The notes under the pieces were generated by a model, which ran no database searches, was not told where the DNA came from, and saw nothing but the letters and a program-made list of their open reading frames with translations. From Paractinoplanes rishiriensis (GTDB lineage: Bacteria; Actinomycetota; Actinomycetes; Mycobacteriales; Micromonosporaceae), in the NCBI RefSeq assembly GCF_016862375.1, contig NZ_BOMV01000011.1, forward strand, positions 1 to 64,000: a DNA stretch of 64,000 nucleotides, given 5' to 3'. Below are positions 8,288 through 16,747 of the stretch, one piece after another. The translations under genes and the position numbers were made by a program. The number at the start of each line of letters is the position of its first letter. Positions within the stretch are counted from its first letter, which is position 1.

Positions 8288-9052
8288 CTACGGTTTCCGG
8301 GCCAGGCCGCAGACCTGGTAGACGTCGGCCTGGTCCCCGGCGGCCGGGCGCCATTTCGTGCAGGTCACCACGCCCGGGTCGAGCAGGTCGAGACCCTCGA
8401 ACCAGCGTTCCAGATCGGCCTTGCGGCGCAACGTGATCGGCGGGGTCGCGGTCTTGTTCCACTGTGCGGCCGCGGCGGCCGACTCCGCCGGCTTGATCTC
8501 GGTGGTCGGGTGCGCCACCGCCAGATAGCTGCCGGACGGCACCGCGGCCACCAGGTCCCGGACGATCGCGCCGGCCTGGTCGTCGTCACCGACGAAGTTG
8601 AGGATGCCGAGCAGCATCACCGCGACCGGCCGGGTGAGGTCGAGGGTCTCCGCGGCCGCCGCCAGGATCCGGCCGGTGTCCCGGGCGTCGGCGTCGATGT
8701 AGGCCGTGGCGCCCGAAGGGGTGCTGGTCAGCAGCGCCCGGGCGTGGGCCAGCACCAACGGGTCGTTGTCGCAGTAGACGATGCGGCACTCCGGGTCGAG
8801 GGTCTGCGCCACCTCGTGCGTGTTGTCGGCAGTGGGCAGGCCGGTGCCGACGTCCAGGAACTGGCGGATGCCGCAGTCCAGCACCAGGTGGGTCACGGCC
8901 CGTTTGAGGAACGCGCGGTCGGCCCGGGCGGACGCCACGATGTCCGGCAGGAACTGCTGCACCTGGTCGCCGACGGCCCGGTCGGCGGCGTAGTGGTCCT
9001 TGCCGCCCAGCCAGTAGTTCCAGATCCGTGCGGTGTGCGGCACGTCGCTCAA
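8288..9052 (-). CDS. S-adenosyl methyltransferase, PF04672 (DUF574) type
   Basis: About 255 aa, Rossmann-fold SAM-dependent methyltransferase of the actinomycete-specific family. Hallmarks are RIWNYWLGGKDH at the N-terminus, the SAM loop DVGTGLPTADNTHEV, an acidic strand end in IVYCDNDPLVLAHARAL, and the conserved tail ending in ARKP. A TTG at 9052 is chosen: a TATTAT -10-like hexamer lies at 9089-9094 and GGACGG precedes the TTG. A TTG at 9079 is the longer alternative. A clear paralogue lies at 49582-50370. The substrates of this family are not established. Confidence 0.9.
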   Translation of the reverse strand: MSDVPHTARIWNYWLGGKDHYAADRAVGDQVQQFLPDIVASARADRAFLKRAVTHLVLDCGIRQFLDVGTGLPTADNTHEVAQTLDPECRIVYCDNDPLVLAHARALLTSTPSGATAYIDADARDTGRILAAAAETLDLTRPVAVMLLGILNFVGDDDQAGAIVRDLVAAVPSGSYLAVAHPTTEIKPAESAAAAAQWNKTATPPITLRRKADLERWFEGLDLLDPGVVTCTKWRPAAGDQADVYQVCGLARKP

Positions 9053-9300
9053 CGGGCACCGTCCATCTCGGAGGGTCAAGGTGCGCGCATAATAGCGCCT
9101 TTTCCGGACAAGCCGGTGAGGAAGGTGGTGGCCGGCAGGGTGCCGTCCGGGCGGCGGGCACCCTCGGCGGTGGCCGGGTCGGTGGACCGGAACCGGGCCT
9201 CGGTGGTCGTGCCGGCCGCGTCGGCGAGGAAGTCCGGTTTGGTGGTGCCGACCGGGACGTTGCCGGTCAGCTGGGGCGTCACCGCGGCGGCGCCGGGCCC

Positions 9301-10491
9301 TCAGCCCGGCGCCGCCGCGTGCCGGACGATGGGCGAGGACGCGAACGCGCGGGCGAGCGGGACCAGCACCCGCAGCTCGGCGTCCAGGCCCGGCCCGGCC
9401 GGGGTGAGATCAATGGGCGGCGGCTCGCCGTGCACGGCGGGTGCGCTGCCTTCCAAGCGGGTCAGAGCCGCCCGCAGCTGGGCCGCGGCCGCAGTGGCGG
9501 CCTGCTCGTCGGGTGCCTGACCGGCTTCCCGGGCCAGGCGGCGCGCGGCGTCGGCCACCGCGGGGTCGAGGTGCGGCCGCAGTGCCAGCACACCGTCCCG
9601 GATCTCGATGACCCGGCGGTACAGGCGGAAGTCGGCCCGCCACGGGTTCCAGGCGTCCAGCCAGGGCAGCCGCGGCGGATCGAGGACCACGTCCGGCACC
9701 GCGCGGCCGAGCGCCTGCCACAGGTGCCGCAGCCGGCGGTAGGCGCGCATCCGGTCCCAGCGCGGGCCGAGCACCGGCAGGCCGACCCCGGTCGCGCAGG
9801 TGACGGCGCCCAGCCCGGCGGCCGCCAGGCCCAGTTCGGCCAAGCCCAGTTCGGCCAAGCCCAGGTCGGCCAGCGCCGGCCGGGGGCTCAGGAAGTAGCC
9901 GGCCATCGCCACCGTGTAGACCAGCAGCAGCGTGGCCGCGGTGGCGAGCGTCCGCATGGCCCGGCGCAACCAGCGGCGGTCGAGCACCCGGGCGGTCCGG
10001 GTCAGGCGGATCGCGGCGTCCACGTACGCGAATCCGATGGCCCCGCAGTAGATCAGGAAGGCCGCGCGGACCCCCGGAACGGTGGCCCACAGCGTCTCCG
10101 GCATCTGCTGCGCGGCGGCGACGGCGGCCGGTGTGGTCGCGCCACGCGCCGACACCGTGAGCGCCACGATGGCCGCGGCCGCCGCGGCGTACGGGATCAG
10201 GGAAAGCCGGAGCCGAGCCCGCGGGCGCGCCCACAGCTGAAGCGTGACCACGGTGGCGGCGCTGCCCACGGTGACCGGCGCGAGCACCCAGACGGCGGCC
10301 ACCCCAGTCGACGTCTCCAGCGCGGTCAGGATCGCCGGGATGCCGGCCAGCGAGGCGAGACCGGAGAATCCGACCATGGTGCACAGCCAGCGCAGAAACG
10401 GATTGCCCGGGTCGCGCCGCAGGTCACGGCCCTTGATGACCAGGCAGATCCCGTACGCGACGGTCATCGCCGCGAACATGACGGTCCTCAC
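9301..10491 (-). CDS. Multipass membrane protein, MAB_1171c-like putative transporter
   Basis: About 396 aa. The first 250 residues hold about seven hydrophobic helices; the last 140 form a cytoplasmic helical region (RLRHLWQALGRAVPDVVLDPPRLPW is characteristic). This is the membrane protein often found with XRE regulators and ImmA/IrrE proteases in actinomycetes (MAB_1171c-type, DUF6545). The GTG start at 10491 overlaps the stop of the protease gene (GTGA), so the two are coupled. Three 15-bp direct repeats (9829-9873) encode repeated LAELG inside one membrane helix. Transport activity is only a family label; the cargo is unknown. Confidence 0.75.
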   Translation of the reverse strand: MRTVMFAAMTVAYGICLVIKGRDLRRDPGNPFLRWLCTMVGFSGLASLAGIPAILTALETSTGVAAVWVLAPVTVGSAATVVTLQLWARPRARLRLSLIPYAAAAAAIVALTVSARGATTPAAVAAAQQMPETLWATVPGVRAAFLIYCGAIGFAYVDAAIRLTRTARVLDRRWLRRAMRTLATAATLLLVYTVAMAGYFLSPRPALADLGLAELGLAELGLAAAGLGAVTCATGVGLPVLGPRWDRMRAYRRLRHLWQALGRAVPDVVLDPPRLPWLDAWNPWRADFRLYRRVIEIRDGVLALRPHLDPAVADAARRLAREAGQAPDEQAATAAAAQLRAALTRLEGSAPAVHGEPPPIDLTPAGPGLDAELRVLVPLARAFASSPIVRHAAAPG

Positions 10492-10985
10492 CGCGGCGGC
10501 TCGATCGTCCGGGCGACCCGGTGCCGGATCGCGGCGCTTTCCGGCGGCGCCTCCCATTCGGAGACCGGCTTCCAGCGGTGCGCCTGCTCCAGGATCATCG
10601 AGGCGATCATCTCGGCCATCCGCTCGTCGTCGACGGAGTAGGTGGTGCGGTGCAGCACCCGCCCGACCAGTTTCGGATCGAGGTGCGGCAGCAGCATGTC
10701 GGTGGCCGCGGCGTGGTCGCTGAGCAGGTGGCCCAGTTCGTGCATGACGATGTGTTCCTGGTGCAGTGCGGTGGTGTCCCGCTCGTAGAGGATGTAGTCG
10801 CGGTCGCCGGTCGACACCCACAGCCCCGACGGGCTGTCCGGCGGCATCGGCATGGCCCGCAGCTCGATCGCCCGCCCCCGCGTAGTAGCCAGCCGTGCAC
10901 AGAAAACCCGCACGTCGAACGGCACCGGAATGTCCAGCGTCCGGATTATCGCCCGGCAGCGCCGGCGCACCGACCAGGCTGTCAT
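10488..10985 (-). CDS. ImmA/IrrE-family zinc metallopeptidase
   Basis: Protein of 165 aa with HELGH at 82-86, the zinc-binding and catalytic motif of ImmA/IrrE (COG2856) proteases. Family members cleave XRE-type repressors (ImmA/ImmR of ICEBs1, IrrE/DdrO of Deinococcus) in response to stress. Here an XRE gene lies 59 bp upstream on the same strand and a membrane protein overlaps downstream. The simplest reading is that this protease inactivates the neighbouring repressor. The stimulus is unknown. Confidence 0.88.
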   Translation of the reverse strand: MTAWSVRRRCRAIIRTLDIPVPFDVRVFCARLATTRGRAIELRAMPMPPDSPSGLWVSTGDRDYILYERDTTALHQEHIVMHELGHLLSDHAAATDMLLPHLDPKLVGRVLHRTTYSVDDERMAEMIASMILEQAHRWKPVSEWEAPPESAAIRHRVARTIEPPR

Positions 10986-11044
10986 CGCCCCTCCCGTGTG
11001 GACGGTCGGGCTCAGCCTATTGCGCCTGTCAACTCACGTGGATG

Positions 11045-11476
11045 TCAGCCGTCGTCCTTGGCGTAGCGGGCGTCCAGCCCTTCGCTGGCCCGGAAGCGTT
11101 CGATGACGTTGGCGATGTCGCGCAGGCTGGCGGCCGACAGCCCGCCCAGCCGGGTGGCGACGCGCTGCACCCCCGCGTCGGCCAGCGCGCGGAGCAGCGC
11201 GAGTTCGCCGGCGATGGCGCTGGACTCGGCCTCGTCGAAGAAATACGCCGGCGACACGTCGAAGAACTGGGCCAGCGCCTCAAGGTGCTTCTTGGTGGGG
11301 TTGTCCCGCTCACCGCGGCGCAGCAGCCAGAGATAGCTGCCCGAAATCGACGGCCCGTCCCCGCCCATGGCCGCCGCCACCTCGTCGTTGCTGTACCGGC
11401 TCCCGTCGGCCCGCCGAATCGTGTCAAACAGATGATTGATCTTAGCGGCCAGGGCGGCTGGCGCGGTGGCGGCCAT
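11045..11476 (-). CDS. XRE-family transcriptional regulator
   Basis: About 143 aa from ATG 11476; a longer in-frame start at 11533 would add 19 residues unrelated to the HTH and is rejected. The Cro/CI helix-turn-helix covers residues about 10-80 (YSNDEVAAAM, ISGSYLWLLRRGERDNPT, HLEALAQFFDVSPAYFF). The C-terminal helical half is probably for dimerisation or for recognition by the ImmA/IrrE protease. It heads a three-gene unit XRE, protease, membrane protein. Repeated TGACA motifs upstream (11503-11564) may be its own operator. Confidence 0.88.
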   Translation of the reverse strand: MAATAPAALAAKINHLFDTIRRADGSRYSNDEVAAAMGGDGPSISGSYLWLLRRGERDNPTKKHLEALAQFFDVSPAYFFDEAESSAIAGELALLRALADAGVQRVATRLGGLSAASLRDIANVIERFRASEGLDARYAKDDG

Positions 11477-11502
11477 GCTTCCGTCCTCATCTCCACACCA
11501 GT

Positions 11503-11564
11503 TGACATGAAGGCATAGGCTCGTGGCGCCCACATCTCAACTGACATGGAAGAAAATTGTCAGT
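11503..11564. promoter_or_regulatory. Candidate XRE operator: TGACATG repeats and inverted ACTGACA/TGTCAGT
   Basis: TGACATG occurs at 11503-11509 and 11542-11548. The second copy forms a 7-bp perfect inverted repeat, ACTGACA (11540-11546) and TGTCAGT (11558-11564), with an 11-bp AT-rich centre. It lies 64-88 bp upstream of the XRE start, in the place expected of an autoregulatory operator. Confidence 0.45.
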
Positions 11565-11984
11565 ACGGCAACCACAGTAGACCAACGGGGACGGAGCCAA
11601 CATGACAAACCACGACTGGAGCGCATAGCTGCCCGCTCGCCCAGCCAGCCCGGACCCGCCCAGCCCAGCCCCGCCCCGAGTCCTGAGTCCCGGCCGCCGA
11701 GTCGCCAAGTCCCGAGTCCCGAGCTGCCGCGTCGCTGGGTCGGAGTCGCCGAGTCCGAGATGGCGGATCACGAGTCGCCGAGTCGGCGGGCGGTCGGCTC
11801 GCTTCCGCAAACGGGCCCGCGGCGCGACACTGCTTCCCGGCCCAGCAGCCGGTGGCGTGGGCGTCAAGGTCGTCGGGTGGCTGTCACGGTTGGCGGATCC
11901 TGGTGCGGGGGAAGGGCGGTCGTCGGCGGGGGCCGCCGACCTGAACCGCCGCAGGGAGCCCGTGCCGTCGGGGCGGGGTAGGGC
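11565..11984. other. Gene-free region with irregular CGAGTC repeats
   Basis: No supportable gene. Between about 11675 and 11795 the words CCGAGTC and CGAGTCCCGAG recur irregularly, giving low-complexity DNA. The 3' end approaches the epimerase stop at 11985 without a clear hairpin. Confidence 0.5.
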
Positions 11985-13061
11985 TTAGTAGGGATCGCCG
12001 GTTCCTGGGAGGCGGCCGTGGGCCAAGCCGCCCAGGCGGCCCGGCAGGGCGGGGTCGCCGGAGAGGGGTGGGCTGGGGGCGTGGGCCCGTTCGGCCATCC
12101 CGGTGGTCAGGTCGCGGAGGGCGGCCACCGCGGTTCGCTGCGGGCGCCAACCCAGCTCGGTGCGGGCCCGGTCGGTGGACATCAGTGGGGCGGCCAGGGC
12201 CAGGTGCACCCAGCCGGCGTCCACCGGCTGCAGGCGCAAGGCCCAGCTCAAGGCCGCGCCGCCGGTCAGGGCCAGGCGCGGGACCGGGACCGGCGTGCCG
12301 CGGAAGGTCGCGGCCGCCACGTGCGGGTCGAGCACGGGGCCGGCGGCCAGGTTGACGCCGCCGCGCAGGTCGGCGCGCAGGATGCGGGCGTAGGCCTCGG
12401 CCACGTCGTCGGCGTGCACGCCCTGCAGGCGCAGGCGGGGGTGCGACGGGATGACCGGGATCCGCTGGTAGCGCAGCAGGCGGGCGGGCAGCAGCGGGCC
12501 GGCGAAGTAGCGGGCGATCTCGGTGCCGGCGGTGCGCTGGAAGATCAGGCCGGGGCGGACGCGGACTGTCCGCAGCGTGGGGTGGACCGACTCGACGTCG
12601 TCGAGCATGCGTTCCACCAGGGCCTTGTGGCGGCTGTACGAGGACTCCGGCACGCCGGTGTGCGGCCAGTTCTCCCGCACGTACGCATCCTTGGGTCCGC
12701 GCGCGTAGGTGCCTACCGACGAGGCCTGCACCAGCGTCGGTACCCCGGAGCGCAGCACCGCGCGGACCACCTCGCGGCCACCCAGCACATTGGTGCGGAA
12801 CAGGCGGCGGCGGTCGTGGCTGGGCTGGATCTGCCAGGCCAGGTTGACCACCGCGTCGGCACCCCGGAACAGTGGGGCCAACCGGTCGGCGGCCTGGTCG
12901 GCGCCGACGTCCACCGCGTGCCAGTCGACGTCGCGGTAGACGCCGGTGTGCTCGGGCAGGCGGCGCGCCACACCGACGATCTCGGTGTCGGCGTCCTGGT
13001 GCAGACGACGCAGCAGGGCTGTGCCGGCGTTGCCGCTGGCCCCGACGATCACCACTCGCAT
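11985..13061 (-). CDS. NAD(P)-dependent epimerase/dehydratase (extended SDR)
   Basis: Protein of 358 aa. The dinucleotide-binding loop is GASGNAG at 7-13 and the active-site YxxxK is present as YSRHK, with the catalytic Ser/Thr region ASSVGTYARG upstream. These define an extended short-chain dehydrogenase/epimerase using NAD(P). The C-terminal half is a substrate domain of normal size, with a short proline-rich tail. It stands alone, with a 14-bp palindrome in its promoter region (13096-13109). Substrate (nucleotide sugar or other) cannot be told. Confidence 0.88.
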   Translation of the reverse strand: MRVVIVGASGNAGTALLRRLHQDADTEIVGVARRLPEHTGVYRDVDWHAVDVGADQAADRLAPLFRGADAVVNLAWQIQPSHDRRRLFRTNVLGGREVVRAVLRSGVPTLVQASSVGTYARGPKDAYVRENWPHTGVPESSYSRHKALVERMLDDVESVHPTLRTVRVRPGLIFQRTAGTEIARYFAGPLLPARLLRYQRIPVIPSHPRLRLQGVHADDVAEAYARILRADLRGGVNLAAGPVLDPHVAAATFRGTPVPVPRLALTGGAALSWALRLQPVDAGWVHLALAAPLMSTDRARTELGWRPQRTAVAALRDLTTGMAERAHAPSPPLSGDPALPGRLGGLAHGRLPGTGDPY

Positions 13062-13095
13062 GGCGATGGCGTACCCGCCTCGCGGAGGTTGAACC

Positions 13096-13109
13096 TGAAC
13101 GATCGTTCA
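13096..13109. promoter_or_regulatory. Perfect 14-bp palindrome TGAACGATCGTTCA
   Basis: TGAACGATCGTTCA is a perfect palindrome 35-48 bp upstream of the epimerase start, where a repressor operator would sit. The form resembles TetR-family sites. No TetR gene is adjacent, so a regulator would act in trans. Confidence 0.45.
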
Positions 13110-13203
13110 TTCGTTAACCACTTCTTCTCTGCTTCGCCCGATTTTCGACCTGGTGTCCCGGGTAGGTTCTGTTCCGGGAAAAGGCAGATCTCCCAGGGGA
13201 TGG

Positions 13204-13243
13204 CCCGGTTTCCGTCGCCCTGCCACCGGCGGCGGAAACCGGG
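13204..13243 (-). terminator. Probable terminator of the antiporter operon
   Basis: CCCGGTTTCCG (13204-13214) pairs perfectly with CGGAAACCGGG (13233-13243), an 11-bp stem starting 27 bp past the antiporter stop. On the minus strand a short T-rich stretch follows about 20 nt further on. AAGGCAGATC occurs twice around it. Confidence 0.55.
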
Positions 13244-13269
13244 TTGAAAGGCAGATCGGGCTGAAAAGC

Positions 13270-14595
13270 TCACTTCCACTCCTCGACCCGGTGCAGGTCG
13301 GCGACGAATCCGGTCCGCAGCAACCGGCGGCCGGGGGAGATCTGCCGGGCGAACAGCACCACCGCCGCGGCCAGGTAGACACCGGACAGCGCCAGCAGCA
13401 CCACCCGGTTGGCCGCGTCACCCAGCAGGATGCTGGCGGCGAACTGCGTCAGGAACAGCGACAGCAGCGCCCCCGACCCCCACAGGCTCAGCCGCAGGTT
13501 GACCAGCAGGCTCACCGCGAACAGCGACTGCGCCGCGGTGATCAGCAGTTCGTAGCGCTGGTGCTCGCTGAGCGGCAGCCCGGCCAGACCACCCGAGGAC
13601 AGCGCGAACACGATCGGGATCGTGCCGACCAGCAGGGTCCACTGGTTGACCTTGCTGGACAGCAGCGTGCCGAGGGCGTGCGAGGCGCGCAGCCGCCACG
13701 CGTACAGGCAGGCCACGATCAACTCGGGGGCCTCGCTGGCGACCGGGGCGGCCCACTGCACCAGCAGGAACTGGTCGACGTTGAGGCGCTCGCCGCTGTG
13801 CACCACGGCGTCGGCGAAGTGCTCGGCGGTGGCCACGATGACCGCGGCGGCCAGCAGGAACAGCCCGGCCAGCAGCCAGCGGCGATCGCGCTGCGGACGG
13901 TCCGCCACCCACGCCGGTACGCCGGACAAGTCGGGCTCCTCCACCGGGGCCTTCGACAGGCGCCACGCGTACGCCGCAAAGATTGTCAGCAGCACCGCGG
14001 CGTCGACCAGGGTCAGGCTGTGCCGCAACGGCAGGGTCAGCGAATACACCGTGGCCACCGCCAGGAACACCACCTCGACCGACATGGTGTTGGCGAGCCG
14101 GACATGGCCGGGAGCCGGAACGCTGGGTTCGCGGCGCATCCGGTCCGGGCGGCGCCGGGCGACCAGCGCCGCGAGCAGCACCACCAGCGGCCAGCCGACG
14201 CCGACCAGCACCCGGTTGGCGCCGGTCATGTTGGCCAGGGCCAGCGAGCACGGGTCCTCGCCGCCGGCCGTGGGCGCGCAGTGCCCGTGCTCGGCGAACG
14301 TCTGCCCGGCCCGCATCGTGAAGACGAAATCGACGCCGTACTCGGGCAGCACCGCGAGGAACGCCAGCACGGCGAGCGCGACCCCGGCGCTGACCTCGAC
14401 CTGCGCGGCTTCGGCGGTCCAGGAGAGCAGGAACGCGGCGCCCACGATCGCGCCGCCGAAGACCAGGGCGGCCAGGAACGGGTCCAGCTCCGGCGCCGGC
14501 AGCCCGGCGTAGTCGGCCAGGCCCGCGTACGCGCCGGGCAGGGCGGCGGCCGCGGCCACCGCCAGCGGCCAGGCCCGGGGGTTTCGCTGCTGCAT
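13270..14595 (-). CDS. Sodium/calcium antiporter-like membrane protein (CaCA superfamily)
   Basis: Protein of 441 aa with about eleven membrane helices and two inverted-repeat halves. The alpha-repeat signatures are visible: LAVLPEYGVDFVFT and TGANRVLVGVGWP in the first half and ASEAPELIVACLYAW in the second, where acidic residues bind the cation. Related proteins exchange Ca2+ for Na+ or H+ across the cytoplasmic membrane. It is the last of four closely spaced minus-strand genes, 9 bp after the hypothetical protein. Exact ion specificity is not readable. Confidence 0.85.
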   Translation of the reverse strand: MQQRNPRAWPLAVAAAAALPGAYAGLADYAGLPAPELDPFLAALVFGGAIVGAAFLLSWTAEAAQVEVSAGVALAVLAFLAVLPEYGVDFVFTMRAGQTFAEHGHCAPTAGGEDPCSLALANMTGANRVLVGVGWPLVVLLAALVARRRPDRMRREPSVPAPGHVRLANTMSVEVVFLAVATVYSLTLPLRHSLTLVDAAVLLTIFAAYAWRLSKAPVEEPDLSGVPAWVADRPQRDRRWLLAGLFLLAAAVIVATAEHFADAVVHSGERLNVDQFLLVQWAAPVASEAPELIVACLYAWRLRASHALGTLLSSKVNQWTLLVGTIPIVFALSSGGLAGLPLSEHQRYELLITAAQSLFAVSLLVNLRLSLWGSGALLSLFLTQFAASILLGDAANRVVLLALSGVYLAAAVVLFARQISPGRRLLRTGFVADLHRVEEWK

Positions 14596-14604
14596 GGCTG
14601 CGCA

Positions 14605-15519
14605 CTACCCCGTCCGGTGGGTCCCATGCCGTGGGAGGTTTGACGTCGTCCGGCAGTTGCCGTCGATGTCCAGGGTGTGGTCGGCGCGCAGCAGGTCTTC
14701 GTCGTCGGTGGGGGCCGGGCCGGGTGGGGTCGGCGCCAGCAGGCCGCGGTCGGCGGCGGCGCAGTCGACCCAGGCCGTGTAGCCCTGCACGTCACCCAGC
14801 CACATGCCGTGGTCGCCGGCTTGCAGGTTTGCCGTCGACGGGAACTCCCAGTGGATTTCCTCGTGTGCGGCGGCCAGCGGGCGGTCGGCGCGGTCGGCGC
14901 GGTCGAAGGCGTACACCCAGACGAAGTTGGTGATGACCCGCAGCGTGCGCAGGCCGTCGACGGTGACGCTGCGGTAGGTGACGCGGCCGCTGACCCGGGG
15001 CTGCTCGTGGGGATCGAGGCGGACTGCCGGGTCGATCCAGGTGGCGAACGAGAGGAAGGTCCGGTCGCGGAACTCCCTGCGGACCTTCTCCCGCTGGTTG
15101 GCCGCCAGCAGCGTGATCAGGCCGGACGGGTCGTGGCCGGTCAGCATGCGCGGGTCGAGCCGGGCCGCGATCAGGGCCTGGCGCACCTTGCGGAGCGCGG
15201 CGTCGACGTGGGACACCGTGAAGCCGGCGACCGCGGTGGCGGCCGGCATGGTGATGCCGGCGGCGCCCTTCGGGTAGGCGGCCGCGGGGGTGCCGGCGAA
15301 GGGATCGGTGGTGGCCGGCAGCGTGACCGTGGAATGCGGCTGCTCGTAGTCGGTGGTCAGCGCCCGCCACACCGCCGGGGTCGCGAAGGCCAGCAGGCCC
15401 AGCACCACCGCGACACCCAGGAATGCCGGCAACCGGCGCAGCAGCCGGCGCCGGTGCACCTTGCGTTCGGTCTTCGCGGCCCACTCCGCCAAACCGGCGA
15501 ACGGATCGTTCTCCACCAT
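14605..15519 (-). CDS. Hypothetical single-pass membrane protein
   Basis: Protein of 304 aa. Residues 1-27 are cytoplasmic and basic (KTERKVHRRRLLRRL), 30-50 form one membrane helix, and the rest is extracytoplasmic. The outer domain contains TFLSFATWIDPAVRL and FVWVYAFDR and ends in a Pro/Thr-rich tail. No family recognised. It lies 24 bp after the alcohol dehydrogenase and 9 bp before the antiporter, so it is probably co-transcribed with both. Confidence 0.75.
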   Translation of the reverse strand: MVENDPFAGLAEWAAKTERKVHRRRLLRRLPAFLGVAVVLGLLAFATPAVWRALTTDYEQPHSTVTLPATTDPFAGTPAAAYPKGAAGITMPAATAVAGFTVSHVDAALRKVRQALIAARLDPRMLTGHDPSGLITLLAANQREKVRREFRDRTFLSFATWIDPAVRLDPHEQPRVSGRVTYRSVTVDGLRTLRVITNFVWVYAFDRADRADRPLAAAHEEIHWEFPSTANLQAGDHGMWLGDVQGYTAWVDCAAADRGLLAPTPPGPAPTDDEDLLRADHTLDIDGNCRTTSNLPRHGTHRTG

Positions 15520-15543
15520 CCCCGTACATCCCCCGATGTAGTA

Positions 15544-16731
15544 CTAAGAGGATCGACACCCTACCCGGAACGCGACTTTCACGGCGCCCGCTCGCGGGCC
15601 GGCGGTCGCGGTCGCCAGCGCTTTCCGCCACTCGTCCAGCGGGTAGGTGTGGGTGACCAGACCGTCCACCGGGAACGCCGGATCGGCCAGCCAGGTCACC
15701 ACCTCGGACATGGTGCTGCGGCCGCCGAGCGCCGGCTCCGGACCGGAATAGACGGTGCCCTGCACGGTGAGCTGCCGGTTCCACACCAGCGACCAGTCCA
15801 CCCGCTGCCGGCCGGCCGCGCCCACCAGCACCAGCATCCCGGTCGGCCGCAGCAGGTGCAGCCCCAGATCGATGGTGGCGGAGTGGCCCACGCAGTCGAA
15901 CACCACGTCGACGCCCCGCTCGAGGATGGGTGTCCGGGTCATCCGGGGCCGGATGACCCGGCCTCCGTGGTGGCGCGCCAGCCCGGCGACGGCGCCGGGT
16001 CCGGAGGAGAGGGTACGGGTGGCACCGACGCGTTCCGCCTGCTCGCGCCCGAACTGCCCGGGGACGAGCACGGTGACGTCCAGGTCCGGGTGCAGCCGCC
16101 GGAGTGCGGCCGTGACCAGCAGTCCGATGGTGCCCGGCCCGATCACCACGGCCCGGTCGCCGCGCCGCTCCCAGCGCAGCGCCGCGTGCAGGGCGACCGC
16201 GGCCGGCTCGGCCAGCACCGCGCGCCGGGCCGGCAGGTCGCCGACCGGGTGCAGCTGGCTCTCGTGGGCGACCAGGTAATCGCCCCAGCCGCCGCCCAGC
16301 GCCGCGTCGAAACCCTGGGTCGGTGCGCGGCAGCCGGTCACGCCCGGCTCGTCGAAGCGCTCGCAGCCGTACGGGAAACCCTCCCGGCACGATCGGCAGG
16401 GCTCGAACCCGCGGTGCACGCAGGACAGCACCGGATCGACCACCACCCGCTCGCCGGTCGGCTCGACCACCGCGACTATTTCGTGCCCGAGGATCTGCCG
16501 GGGCGCGGTGTAGTAGCCGCTGAGCACCAGGGACGACGTCGCGTGCGCCACCGCCAGGTCGCTGCCGCAGATGCCGGCCAGTTCGGGCCGCAGCCGCACC
16601 CAGCCGGGCGCGTCCGGCAGCGGTGGCACCGGCAGGTCGTCGCGCAGCGCGAGCAGGCCACCGAGCCGGCCGCGGCTGGCCGCGGTGAGCAGGTAGCGCG
16701 GCACGGTCAGGTCGGCGAGGACGGCCCGCAT
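15544..16731 (-). CDS. Zinc-dependent alcohol dehydrogenase (MDR superfamily)
   Basis: Protein of 395 aa. Catalytic zinc ligands are in GICGSDLA and GHEIVAVVEP. The structural-zinc lobe with four Cys is seen as CVHRGFEPCRSCREGFPYGC. The NAD(P) fold carries VIGPGTIGLLV. This is a medium-chain dehydrogenase oxidising or reducing an alcohol/aldehyde or polyol. It starts 16 bp after the WD40 gene stop, so the two are likely one transcript. An insertion around RHHGGRVIRPRMTRTPI makes it slightly long. Substrate unknown. Confidence 0.9.
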   Translation of the reverse strand: MRAVLADLTVPRYLLTAASRGRLGGLLALRDDLPVPPLPDAPGWVRLRPELAGICGSDLAVAHATSSLVLSGYYTAPRQILGHEIVAVVEPTGERVVVDPVLSCVHRGFEPCRSCREGFPYGCERFDEPGVTGCRAPTQGFDAALGGGWGDYLVAHESQLHPVGDLPARRAVLAEPAAVALHAALRWERRGDRAVVIGPGTIGLLVTAALRRLHPDLDVTVLVPGQFGREQAERVGATRTLSSGPGAVAGLARHHGGRVIRPRMTRTPILERGVDVVFDCVGHSATIDLGLHLLRPTGMLVLVGAAGRQRVDWSLVWNRQLTVQGTVYSGPEPALGGRSTMSEVVTWLADPAFPVDGLVTHTYPLDEWRKALATATAGPRAGAVKVAFRVGCRSS

Positions 16732-16747
16732 CCCGCGATGGTGCCAC

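Noticed and set aside
9076..9282. Small minus-strand frame between methyltransferase and membrane protein (68 aa)
   Set aside because: No start with a ribosome-binding site and no recognised family; it may be the tail of a lost secreted protein (RRPDGTLPATTF), but evidence is too thin.
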